DNA from: VBAS01 sp035292525
GTDB lineage: Bacteria; Bacteroidota; Bacteroidia; Chitinophagales; Chitinophagaceae
Reading direction: 5' to 3'
DNA: 8,724 nt
NCBI GenBank assembly: GCA_035292525.1
Contig: DATDPZ010000128.1
Coordinates: forward strand, 1 to 8,724
Position numbers and translations under genes: made by a program. Under the pieces are notes generated by a model. It ran no database searches, was not told where the DNA came from, and was given only the letters and a program-made list of their open reading frames with translations. Below are positions 1-5,481 of the stretch, piece after piece (positions within the stretch are counted from its first letter, which is position 1; the number at the start of each line of letters is the position of its first letter).

Positions 1-4
1 AAAT

Positions 5-34
5 AAAAAAGTCAGCAAGATTTAATTACTGACT
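5..34 (-). terminator. Intrinsic terminator of tRNA-Leu
   Basis: Read on the minus strand, AGTCAG (34-29) pairs with CTGACT (15-10) across a 13-base loop and is followed by a run of Ts. It begins 9 bases after the tRNA 3' end, the right place to end the tRNA transcript. The stem is only 6 bp and moderately GC-rich. Confidence 0.65.
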
Positions 35-42
35 ATTACTTG

Positions 43-126
43 TGCCCAGAACTGGATTCGAACCAGCACACCGTTTCCGGCGCTGCCACCTGAAGGCAGT
101 GCGTCTACCAATTTCGCCATCTGGGC
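43..126 (-). tRNA. tRNA-Leu, anticodon CAG
   Basis: The minus strand folds into a full class II tRNA. The acceptor stem is GCCCAGA/TCTGGGC and the D-arm contains TTGGTAGA. A 5-bp anticodon stem CTGCC/GGCAG encloses loop TTCAGGT, which gives anticodon CAG. The long variable arm has a GCCG/CGGT stem closed by GAAA, as expected for leucine. The T-arm is CTGG-TTCGAAT-CCAG. The discriminator base is A, the leucine identity base. The bases after it are CAA, so CCA is not encoded and must be added by a tRNA nucleotidyltransferase; such an enzyme is encoded at 5482-6969. It decodes CTG codons. Anticodon and fold are read directly from the sequence. Confidence 0.97.
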
Positions 127-127
127 A

Positions 128-153
128 GCCTGTCCCGATCACAATCGGGAGGC
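128..153 (-). other. Hairpin in the tRNA-Leu 5' leader
   Basis: On the minus strand GCC-TCCCGAT (153-144) pairs with ATCGGGA-CA-GGC (139-128) around a TGTG loop: a perfect 7-bp core, a 2-base bulge and 3 more pairs. It ends one base before the mature tRNA 5' end and starts about where transcription from the upstream -7 box should begin. It has no T run, so it is probably not the dapD terminator. It would form the whole 5' leader removed by RNase P. The structure is seen; the role is inferred. Confidence 0.6.
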
Positions 154-155
154 AG

Positions 156-163
156 CAAATGTA
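156..163 (-). promoter_or_regulatory. -7 promoter element of tRNA-Leu
   Basis: The minus strand reads TACATTTG, an exact match to the Bacteroidota -7 consensus TAnnTTTG. It lies 29 bases before the mature tRNA 5' end, so the leader would be about 24 bases. No clear TTTG -33 box is seen. The sequence just upstream (157-194) carries three copies of AAATGTAAA on the plus strand, possibly only low-complexity DNA. Confidence 0.55.
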
Positions 164-228
164 AATTGAAAAAGGATAAATGTAAAATGTAAATCAGTAG
201 ATCCGGTACGCCTCTTTTGGGTATGGGG

Positions 229-1050
229 CTACACACTCACATTAAAATCTCTCAAAGCATCATTCAAACTTGTTTTCAGATCAGTACTCGGTTTTCTTTT
301 CCCAATGATCAAAGCACAGCCCACGCCAAATTCACCTGCAGGAAATTTTTTCATATAACTCCCCGGAATCACTACACTTCTTGCAGGCACACGACCTTTC
401 ATTTCTACCGGTGATGAACCACTCACATCAATAATTTTTGTTGATTGCGTCAATACTACATTAGCGCCCAGCACCGCTTCTTTTTCCACCAGTACCCCCT
501 CCACTACAATACAGCGGCTGCCGATGAAACAACCGTCTTCAATGATCACAGGACTGGCCTGCAACGGTTCCAGTACACCGCCAATTCCTACACCGCCACT
601 CAGATGAACTCCTTTTCCGATCTGGGCACAACTACCCACTGTTGCCCATGTATCTACCATGGTTCCTTCATCTACATAAGCGCCAATGTTTACATAACTT
701 GGCATCAGCACCACATTTTTCCCAAGATAAGCGCCATACCTGGCCACTGCATGCGGCACGGCCCGAACACCCAGCTCTTTGTAATTTTTCTTCAATAACA
801 TCTTGTCATAAAACTCAAAAGGTGCTAGCTCCCAGGTCTGCATTTGTTGTATGCCAAAATACATCAGGATCGCCTGCTTTACCCATTCATTCACCTGCCA
901 GCTTACTGTTGGAAGCGAAGGGTCTGACGGAGAAGCTACACGTAATCTGCCTTTATCTGTTTCTTCAATCACAGCCCGAACGGCATCACTGTATTTTGAT
1001 TGTTTAAGTAATTCATGGTTGTTCCATGCTTCCAGTATTAATTCTTTCAT
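229..1050 (-). CDS. dapD: 2,3,4,5-tetrahydropyridine-2,6-dicarboxylate N-succinyltransferase
   Basis: DapD transfers a succinyl group from succinyl-CoA to tetrahydrodipicolinate in the succinylase branch of the meso-diaminopimelate/lysine pathway; it is a cytosolic trimer. The 273-residue length equals the usual family size (about 274). A helical N-terminal domain (about 1-100) carries WELAPFEFYDKM at 73-84. A left-handed beta-helix of hexapeptide repeats follows (about 105-235), with the family signatures MPSYVNIGAYVDEG (116-129), MVDTWATVGSCAQIG (131-145) and HLSGGVGIGGVLEPLQA (149-165). The ATG at 1050 gives the expected N-terminus (MKELI). It appears monocistronic: the tRNA downstream has its own promoter, and upstream lies a gene-poor stretch with a degraded toxin-antitoxin pair. 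No lesions are visible. Confidence 0.97.
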   Translation of the reverse strand: MKELILEAWNNHELLKQSKYSDAVRAVIEETDKGRLRVASPSDPSLPTVSWQVNEWVKQAILMYFGIQQMQTWELAPFEFYDKMLLKKNYKELGVRAVPHAVARYGAYLGKNVVLMPSYVNIGAYVDEGTMVDTWATVGSCAQIGKGVHLSGGVGIGGVLEPLQASPVIIEDGCFIGSRCIVVEGVLVEKEAVLGANVVLTQSTKIIDVSGSSPVEMKGRVPARSVVIPGSYMKKFPAGEFGVGCALIIGKRKPSTDLKTSLNDALRDFNVSV

Positions 1051-1066
1051 TCATTTTTATTTAATG

Positions 1067-1074
1067 CGAAAATA
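1067..1074 (-). promoter_or_regulatory. Probable -7 element of dapD
   Basis: The minus strand reads TATTTTCG, 7 of 8 against TAnnTTTG, ending 16 bases before the dapD ATG. The start site would leave a leader of roughly 10 bases. No Shine-Dalgarno sequence is evident in the A/T-rich stretch before the ATG. A one-mismatch element in AT-rich DNA is weak evidence on its own; its position supports it. Confidence 0.35.
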
Positions 1075-1108
1075 AAAGTAATTATGATACCAATCCTGAG
1101 CTATCGGT

Positions 1109-1183
1109 GTAATCCTGATTAACTTCTGTTGTATAGTTCTGAATCCTTTCATCGTTTAGTAGCTTGATAGTAATCAGGATTAC
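1109..1183. repeat. 13-bp inverted repeat in the dapD upstream region
   Basis: GTAATCCTGATTA at 1109-1121 has its exact reverse complement at 1171-1183, with 49 bases between. A partial third copy (AATCCTGA) sits at 1092-1099. The interval 1051-1290 otherwise shows no gene that I recognise on either strand. The arms could be a paired protein-binding site, the base of a long hairpin, or a remnant of a small inserted element; the sequence does not decide. Confidence 0.5.
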
Positions 1184-1290
1184 TCAACATATTTTCCAAA
1201 CAGGAGTCACTCCGTCACATATTGACCTTCTGACAGACAGCACCTGGTGATTGAAAAGACAAAGACATGATCAGAACAAAACTGAAGAAT

Positions 1291-1615
1291 TTACCTTTTG
1301 TATTTCAGTTTTGGATGGCGAATGTTGCGAAAAATGTGCAGGACAATAATTTTTCTTTATTTTTTCAATACCTCATAAATAAAGATATAAGGGAATATTG
1401 GTATCAAAGCTTCGTGATATTTCCCTTAATGTTTGGGAAACCTGTCCGGATTTTCTTTGATAACATAGAGCCGGTTGTCAACATAAGAAATAAACCTTGC
1501 ACTTAAACCGACCGACTTTTCCTCATACCATTTGTATGATTCATTTAATTCATTAAAAGCAGCAGGAGAAAGTTCGAAACTAAAGGTCAAATTGTTTTAC
1601 GACCGTTTTAGCCAT
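1291..1615 (-). pseudogene. Degraded ParE/RelE-type toxin
   Basis: On the minus strand a complete ParE-like toxin can be read through three lesions. An ATG at 1615 overlaps the antitoxin stop by 8 bases and opens MAKTVVKQFDL. The frame then meets TAG at 1580-1582; removing one T from CTTTAG restores SFELSPAAFNELNESYKW and onward. Two more stops follow, TAA at 1426-1428 (in KENPDRFPKH*GKYHEALIPIF, where homologues have Y) and TAA at 1357-1359 (in YEVLKK*RKIIVLHIF). The end HPKLKYKR is typical of the family's RNPKKKY-like C-terminus. Intact proteins of this family have about 100 residues, as here. They inhibit gyrase or cleave mRNA when not bound by their antitoxin. With a frameshift and two stops this copy cannot make a working toxin. 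The identification rests on remembered family motifs. Confidence 0.85.
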
Positions 1616-1856
1616 CTAAGATTTTCTTTTTTGCATCTTTCCGGGAAATGGTTTTTACCTTTCCGGTATTTATGTCGCTGGATCGTTTGCCCAGTTCTGT
1701 AATCAACTGTTTATCCTTCCACCATTCATAACTGGCATTAATATCTTCCTCCACCATTGTGAAAATGGCTTTTAACTTCTTCTCATCTGCAATCTAAATG
1801 TAGTCTTTAAGTTTCCGGCGTTGGGTTGTGAAAGATATAGTAATTGCTTTTGACAA
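1608..1856 (-). pseudogene. Degraded antitoxin of the ParE-type module
   Basis: The frame directly upstream of the toxin reads SKAITISFTTQRRKLKDYI*IADEKK, then LKAIFTMVEEDINASYEWW, then KDKQLITELGKRSSD and ISRKDAKKKILDG, ending at TAA 1608-1610. This resembles the roughly 80-residue antitoxins that precede ParE toxins in Bacteroidota: the ADEKKLKAI..MVE stretch, a central E-W-rich segment, and a C-terminal toxin-binding tail. There is no ATG at the expected start; only a TTG at 1854-1856 is in frame. A TAG at 1794-1796 interrupts it after about 20 codons, explained by one C-to-T change in CAG. An in-frame ATG at 1757 could still give a 49-residue C-terminal fragment that keeps the likely toxin-binding part. 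Order and overlap with the toxin support the pairing. Confidence 0.75.
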
Positions 1857-1861
1857 ATTTA
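1854..1861 (-). promoter_or_regulatory. -7-like element of the dead antitoxin operon
   Basis: The minus strand reads TAAATTTG, an exact TAnnTTTG match, right at the 5' end of the recognisable antitoxin frame. In the intact genes at 3629 and 6986 the same element sits 4 bases before the ATG; here no ATG follows. It may be the surviving promoter of the relic operon. Confidence 0.4.
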
Positions 1862-1931
1862 ATGATTTTCTGAATGGTTAGTTAGGCAATATTCATAAAA
1901 CAATCTGCAAATTTGTATTTCTTATTCACAG

Positions 1932-2037
1932 GTTTTTCTATCACAATCATCAAACACTGTCTTTGAGGGGTCTGCCAGCATAGCATTGTACACAGGGCGA
2001 CCTCTCGCCGCTAAAGCAGTTCGAAAGTATAAGTTCC
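1932..2037 (+). repeat. Long direct repeat, copy A
   Basis: This stretch aligns with 3413-3521 in the same orientation. From CAATCATC to ATAAGTTCC I count about 76 identities in 96 columns by eye, with three single-base gaps. Inside it GAGGGGTC (1965-1972) pairs with GACCTCTC (1999-2006), including one G-T pair, to form an 8-bp stem. The two copies bracket the PagL-like gene. The rest of 1857-2132 shows no gene. Confidence 0.8.
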
Positions 2038-2044
2038 TGATCCA

Positions 2045-2072
2045 AAATTTCAGAACTGGTCAACTGAAATTT
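2045..2072. other. Perfect 9-bp hairpin downstream of the PagL-like gene
   Basis: AAATTTCAG (2045-2053) pairs with CTGAAATTT (2064-2072) around a 10-base loop. It lies 61 bases after the end of the PagL-like gene, which is read on the minus strand, and just outside repeat copy A. It could mark the mRNA 3' end, but the stem is AT-rich and has no strong T run on the minus strand, so a terminator role is uncertain. Confidence 0.4.
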
Positions 2073-2132
2073 ATAAATTTTTGTCCTTGCACTTTCCCCT
2101 GTCAGTTTATTTGGCTGCATCAGCATGTAATC

Positions 2133-3284
2133 TTATTTCGTATTAATTATTTTCTTCCAGGAATAAGTAACCCGTACATCAATGAAATCAGCCACATGCC
2201 GGTGAGCCTTGAGATGAAAACCTGTACCCCAATGTTTGTTGATGCGGTAATGTATTCCCCAACGATGATACATGCGGTCAAAGTAAGGTGTTTGATTGAA
2301 AATATATACACCCAGCCGCTGGCTGAAAAGAAATTTACCCAGCAAAAATTCATGCCCAAACAACAGCCCCGCTCTTACAGCGCTGGCGTTAATGGAATCC
2401 CGCTTCAGCCGCATACGAAGTGATTTGTCCGTATATATTTCTGTGCCCAGAGTCAATGTATTTATTTTCCCCACTTGCCTGCTTCCCAGGATGCTGCCAC
2501 CGATTAACGGCATTCGCCGACTGTAGCCGTTTTCATCGGTTCCTCTTTTGGCAATTCCAAATACTCCAATGTCCCACCGTAAAGGATCATCTTTCCAGAA
2601 TTTTTCTTTATTGCGGGGCCTGGTATAATAGGGCCTGGGATTTTTCTGATAAGCCAGAGAAATACCTGCTGTCGGCCAGTTGATTCCTTTATTGGGCTGA
2701 CGCAGTCCCCCGTTGGATATATGCTGATAATTAATTGATCCGTTCAGCCACCAATAATCGTTTATCAAAAACGATAATCCGATGCCGAACAATATATAAC
2801 CGCCAATAGCCGAACTGTATGACTGGTTCGCCGGGTTTCGGATTGAGTCAAACGGATCAGTAAGATAGGCAAACCCGGCAACGCCTTTGAAAGAAAAAAA
2901 GGTTTTTTTACCCAGTTTGTAAGCAGGCTCTAAAAAATAGGATGTGCTGAAGCTTCTTCCCAACATTTCAGCATCATAATCATAATAGGAAAGCAAAAAG
3001 CCTTTTTTGGGAAAACAGTTGCACAGATTCCAGGCTGCTGTATCATTTCTTTGCCAGCCAAAATTGAGTTCTAAGCCTGTTGGACGGGCACCTTTTGTAT
3101 TCTCCACCGCAGCAGAATGTGCAAAAATAAAACCATGCTGTACCCCTGCGCCAACACTAAAAATATTTTCTGTTTTCTTTGTGTTGAAAACACCTTTATC
3201 ACGATTATCCTGTGCTGTACCATTAACAGCAATCACATTAATAAAAAATAATAGCAAAAACAACTTGTAATCATAATGACACAT
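2133..3284 (-). CDS. PagL-like acyloxyacyl hydrolase (lipid A 3-O-deacylase family)
   Basis: The protein has 383 residues. Residues 1-25 form a signal peptide (hydrophobic LFLLLFFINVIAV, then a GTAQ cleavage region), so it should be exported. The rest alternates aromatic and polar residues as in an outer-membrane beta-barrel. The motif YQHISNGGLRQPNKGINWP (186-204) contains the H-x-S-N signature of PagL, where His and Ser belong to the catalytic triad; here these are H188 and S190. PagL removes the 3-O acyl chain of lipid A. The C-terminal end (HLKAHRHVADFIDVRVTYSW) fits a last membrane strand. Classic PagL has about 150-170 residues; this long form has a second barrel-like half (about 220-383), as in many Bacteroidota homologues. 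The gene is monocistronic and bracketed by a pair of direct repeats. Substrate and activity are inferred from the family. Confidence 0.8.
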   Translation of the reverse strand: MCHYDYKLFLLLFFINVIAVNGTAQDNRDKGVFNTKKTENIFSVGAGVQHGFIFAHSAAVENTKGARPTGLELNFGWQRNDTAAWNLCNCFPKKGFLLSYYDYDAEMLGRSFSTSYFLEPAYKLGKKTFFSFKGVAGFAYLTDPFDSIRNPANQSYSSAIGGYILFGIGLSFLINDYWWLNGSINYQHISNGGLRQPNKGINWPTAGISLAYQKNPRPYYTRPRNKEKFWKDDPLRWDIGVFGIAKRGTDENGYSRRMPLIGGSILGSRQVGKINTLTLGTEIYTDKSLRMRLKRDSINASAVRAGLLFGHEFLLGKFLFSQRLGVYIFNQTPYFDRMYHRWGIHYRINKHWGTGFHLKAHRHVADFIDVRVTYSWKKIINTK

Positions 3285-3412
3285 TTCACACTTTCTTTAT
3301 CAACTGTTGGAAGCTCCGGGTTCAAATTGCGGAGGCCTGACTTTAGCAAATTACTCATTTCCCTTTACAGGTTAATTGCACTTATATTCTTTTGATTGTT
3401 TCGTTATCATGT

Positions 3413-3521
3413 GTTTTTCTTCATTGCAATCATCAGGCATTGTCTGCGAGAGGTCTGCAAGCATAGCCTTATGTGCAGGGAGACCCCCTCGCTGTTAAAC
3501 CAGTTCAAAGTTATAAGTTCC
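3413..3521 (+). repeat. Long direct repeat, copy B, with strong hairpin
   Basis: This is the second copy of the 1932-2037 repeat. It folds well. GCGAG (3446-3450) pairs with CTCGC (3488-3492), GGTC (3452-3455) with GACC (3482-3485), TGC (3456-3458) with GCA (3475-3477), and GCATA (3461-3465) with TATGT (3470-3474), around a GCCT loop. Copy A keeps the outer pairing by compensating or wobble changes, which suggests the structure rather than a coding frame is conserved. No stop-free frame is shared by both copies. Confidence 0.8.
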
Positions 3522-3616
3522 AGAATTCATAGGGCCGGTATTTTTTCACCATTCCCGGTTCCTGAAGCGAAATTTCAAAATTTTCTTCCTGATATCTATC
3601 AGAACTTTTTTACCAA

Positions 3617-3624
3617 TACTTTTG
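3617..3624 (+). promoter_or_regulatory. -7 element of the glycosyltransferase gene
   Basis: TACTTTTG matches TAnnTTTG exactly and ends 4 bases before the ATG at 3629. With the usual spacing to the start site, transcription would begin at or within a few bases of the ATG, giving a leaderless or nearly leaderless mRNA. No clear TTTG -33 box is found at 19-21 bases upstream. Confidence 0.5.
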
Positions 3625-3628
3625 TTGC

Positions 3629-4783
3629 ATGAATATCGGGTTTGACGCAAAAAGAGCTTATCACAACAGCACCGGCCTCGGACATTACAGCCGCACCCTG
3701 ATCCGTTCATTAGCAGAATATTTTCCCCAACATCAATATTTTCTTTTTAATCCCAGACCCTCAGAACTGTTTAAGCTGGAAGGAAAAAATCTGCAGGAGA
3801 TACTTCCACAATCGTTTCCAGATAAACTATTGCCTTTCCTTTGGCGAAGCAGCCGGGTAAAAAATGATTTGGTAAAACTGAAGATTGATCTTTACCATGG
3901 ACTCAGCCATGAGATCCCGTTCGGAATTCATTTATCAGGAATAAAATCAGTGGTCACCATCCATGATCTGATCTTTGAACGGTTTCCTGAACAATATTCA
4001 AGGATTGATGTGGAAATTTACAGGAAAAAATTCCGCTATGCCTGCCAGTTTGCAGATCGGATTATTGCCATCAGTAAGCAAACGCAAAATGATATTATTG
4101 AGTTTTATCAAATTCCGGAAGATAAAATAACGGTTTGTTACCAGAGCTGTAATCCTGCATTTGGCAATCCGGTGAGTGATGTGGAAAAAGAGAAAATAAA
4201 AAAGAAATACGACCTGCCGGATCAGTTCTTTCTATTCGTTGGTTCCATTATTGAAAGAAAAAACCTGTTGAATATTTGTAAAGCTCTTTTTCTCTTAAGA
4301 AATGAATTCAACATTCCCCTGGTGGTTATTGGTAATGGGAAAAAATATAAGCAGCAGGTAAAAGATTATATCAGACAAAACGGCTTGGAAAACCGTGTAT
4401 TGTTTTTATCAGAAAATCCGCTGGCCAGTGTTTCTTCTTCTTTTCTCCGGGCGGAAGATTTTCCTGCTATTTATCAATCGGCCATTGCCATGGTCTATCC
4501 TTCTTTTTTTGAAGGCTTCGGCATCCCGGTACTGGAAGCTTTGTGGAGCTGTTTACCGGTAATTACTTCCAATGTTTCTTGCCTGCCGGAAGCCGGTGGC
4601 GATGGAGTATATTATGTAAGCCCGGACAATGCAGAAGAAATTGCAACAGGCATGCTAAAGATCTATTCAGAAAAATTACTTGCCGGTACCTTAAAAGAAA
4701 AAGGATGGAAGTATGCACAGAATTTTACTCAACAGAAATGTGCTGGAGCAGTGATGGATGTTTATAAAATTTTAATGATTTAA
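3629..4783 (+). CDS. GT4-family glycosyltransferase (group 1)
   Basis: This 384-residue protein has the two-domain GT-B layout. The N-terminal acceptor domain (about 1-190) carries the glycine loop NSTGLGHYSR (13-22), DLYHGLSHEIP (87-97) and VVTIHDLIFERFP (108-120). The C-terminal nucleotide-sugar domain has GSIIERKNL (205-213), with the conserved R-K that contacts the donor phosphate, and YPSFFEGFGIPVLEAL (290-305), the retaining EX7E motif with E295 and E303. It probably moves a sugar from a nucleotide donor onto a glycan or lipid at the cytoplasmic membrane face; donor and acceptor cannot be read. There is no signal peptide. It stands alone, without neighbouring polysaccharide genes, and is followed 26 bases later by tsaC, so the two are probably co-transcribed. 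The ATG at 3629 follows a -7 box at once. Confidence 0.93.
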   Translation: MNIGFDAKRAYHNSTGLGHYSRTLIRSLAEYFPQHQYFLFNPRPSELFKLEGKNLQEILPQSFPDKLLPFLWRSSRVKNDLVKLKIDLYHGLSHEIPFGIHLSGIKSVVTIHDLIFERFPEQYSRIDVEIYRKKFRYACQFADRIIAISKQTQNDIIEFYQIPEDKITVCYQSCNPAFGNPVSDVEKEKIKKKYDLPDQFFLFVGSIIERKNLLNICKALFLLRNEFNIPLVVIGNGKKYKQQVKDYIRQNGLENRVLFLSENPLASVSSSFLRAEDFPAIYQSAIAMVYPSFFEGFGIPVLEALWSCLPVITSNVSCLPEAGGDGVYYVSPDNAEEIATGMLKIYSEKLLAGTLKEKGWKYAQNFTQQKCAGAVMDVYKILMI

Positions 4784-4809
4784 AAGTTGAATTGTACGGA
4801 ATTATCAGA

Positions 4810-5379
4810 ATGAATTTTGAGAATGATATTATTAATTGCCTTGATGTTTTAAAAAAGGGTGGTCTGATACTTTATCCCACTGATACAGTTTGGGGTATTG
4901 GTTGTGATGCCACAAATGAGCAGGCTATAGAAAAGATCTACCTGTTAAAACAAAGACCGGAAAACAAAACCATGATTGTTTTGGTACCGGATAAAAAAAG
5001 TATTTTGAAACATGTAGCTGCACCCGACCCGGCTGTTTTTGATTTCCTGGAAAAAACGACAAAGCCAACAACAATAATTTATAATGGAGCATTAGGGCTG
5101 GCAGATAAACTGTCGGGAGATGATGGATCAGTTGCTATAAGAATTTGCCGGGATAAATTTTGCCGGCAACTACTGAAAAGATTTCGTAAACCTATTGTTT
5201 CTACTTCATCAAATATTTCGGGACACAGCACTCCAAAAATTTTTAAAGAGATCAGTGAAGAAATTAAAAAGGGAGTTGATTATATAGTTGTTTACAGACA
5301 GGATGATGAAATTGTGACTGAGCCATCATCCCTCATCAAATGGAATAGTAATGGATCGGTGATGGTAATAAGGGGATGA
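4810..5379 (+). CDS. tsaC: L-threonylcarbamoyladenylate synthase (TsaC/YrdC family)
   Basis: TsaC makes threonylcarbamoyl-AMP from threonine, bicarbonate and ATP, the first step of the t6A modification at position 37 of ANN-decoding tRNAs. From the ATG at 4810 the protein has 189 residues, the size of the single-domain form rather than the longer Sua5 form. Visible motifs are YPTDTVWGIGCD (22-33), LKQRPENKTMIVLV (46-59) with the conserved K-x-R and following lysine, VAIRIC (108-113), and STSSNISG (131-138), the family's S-x-x-N-x-SG ATP-site motif. A TTG at 4792 would add six residues (MYGIIR), but YrdC proteins usually begin close to the ATG chosen here. It sits 26 bases after the glycosyltransferase with no separate promoter evident. 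Two further tRNA-maturation genes follow. Confidence 0.92.
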   Translation: MNFENDIINCLDVLKKGGLILYPTDTVWGIGCDATNEQAIEKIYLLKQRPENKTMIVLVPDKKSILKHVAAPDPAVFDFLEKTTKPTTIIYNGALGLADKLSGDDGSVAIRICRDKFCRQLLKRFRKPIVSTSSNISGHSTPKIFKEISEEIKKGVDYIVVYRQDDEIVTEPSSLIKWNSNGSVMVIRG

Positions 5380-5439
5380 AGATTTTTGAGGGTTTTCATT
5401 AAAATAAAAGATGACCGGTTGCTTTTATTATTAAAAAAC

Positions 5440-5460
5440 CAGTAATCAATAATCAGTAAT
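5440..5460 (+). repeat. Three tandem heptamers upstream of cca
   Basis: CAGTAAT, CAATAAT and CAGTAAT stand end to end at 5440-5446, 5447-5453 and 5454-5460, followed by a T run and the cca -7-like box. On the minus strand each unit reads ATTAyTG, the same consensus as the heptamers before miaA. The preceding sequence also holds an AT-rich dyad, AATAAAAG (5403-5410) with CTTTTATT (5422-5429), a weak terminator candidate for tsaC. Confidence 0.6.
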
Positions 5461-5468
5461 TTTTTATC

Positions 5469-5476
5469 CATCTTTG
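5469..5476 (+). promoter_or_regulatory. -7-like element of cca
   Basis: CATCTTTG matches TAnnTTTG at 5 of its 6 fixed positions (first base C instead of T). It ends 2 bases before a GTG (5479) and 5 bases before the ATG at 5482. As at 3617 and 6974, this would give an almost leaderless mRNA and favours the ATG as start. Confidence 0.42.
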
Positions 5477-5481
5477 CAGTG

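Larger units (their letters stand above)
3285..3628. other. Intergenic region between divergent PagL-like and glycosyltransferase genes
   Basis: This 344-bp divergent spacer must hold both promoters. It contains repeat copy B (3413-3521) and, at its right end, a -7 box for the glycosyltransferase. On the PagL-like side I see no exact TAnnTTTG element; the best candidates end in AATTTG and are weak. A short dyad, CTGATA-TC-TATCAG (3588-3601), is followed by a T run, but its 2-base centre cannot form a normal hairpin loop. No credible gene is present. Confidence 0.6.

Noticed and set aside
157..194. Three AAATGTAAA copies as a CRISPR-like or iteron array
   Set aside because: Units are 9 bases, irregularly spaced and partly overlapping, with no unique spacers and no replication genes nearby. 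Low-complexity AT-rich DNA explains them.
1201..1221. Dyad around GGAGTCACTCC and repeated GTCAC as an IS end or operator
   Set aside because: The perfect part is only GGAGT-C-ACTCC, too small and with a one-base centre. The longer palindrome fails on the left arm.
1267..1506. Open frame of 79 codons on the plus strand
   Set aside because: It lies antisense to the degraded toxin, which has clear family motifs on the minus strand. Its own translation shows no recognisable domain.
1986..2423. Open frame of 145 codons on the plus strand starting inside repeat copy A
   Set aside because: Most of it is antisense to the PagL-like gene, which has a signal peptide and catalytic motif. The start lies in repeat DNA, and repeat copy B has stops in the matching frame.
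1291..3521. Possible composite transposon or genomic islet made of the toxin-antitoxin relic, repeats and PagL-like gene
   Set aside because: There is no transposase, integrase, terminal inverted repeat or target-site duplication. The toxin-antitoxin relic lies outside the two direct repeats.
4792..4809. TTG start for tsaC adding six residues
   Set aside because: The added residues are unlike the family N-terminus, and the ATG at 4810 gives the normal length and start.
5403..5429. AATAAAAG/CTTTTATT hairpin as terminator of tsaC
   Set aside because: The stem is almost entirely A-T, with an 11-base loop and no proper T run after it. It is too weak to call with confidence.
5479..5481. GTG start for cca
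   Set aside because: It is only one codon before an ATG, just 2 bases after the -7-like box. The ATG is the more ordinary choice, though the difference is a single residue.
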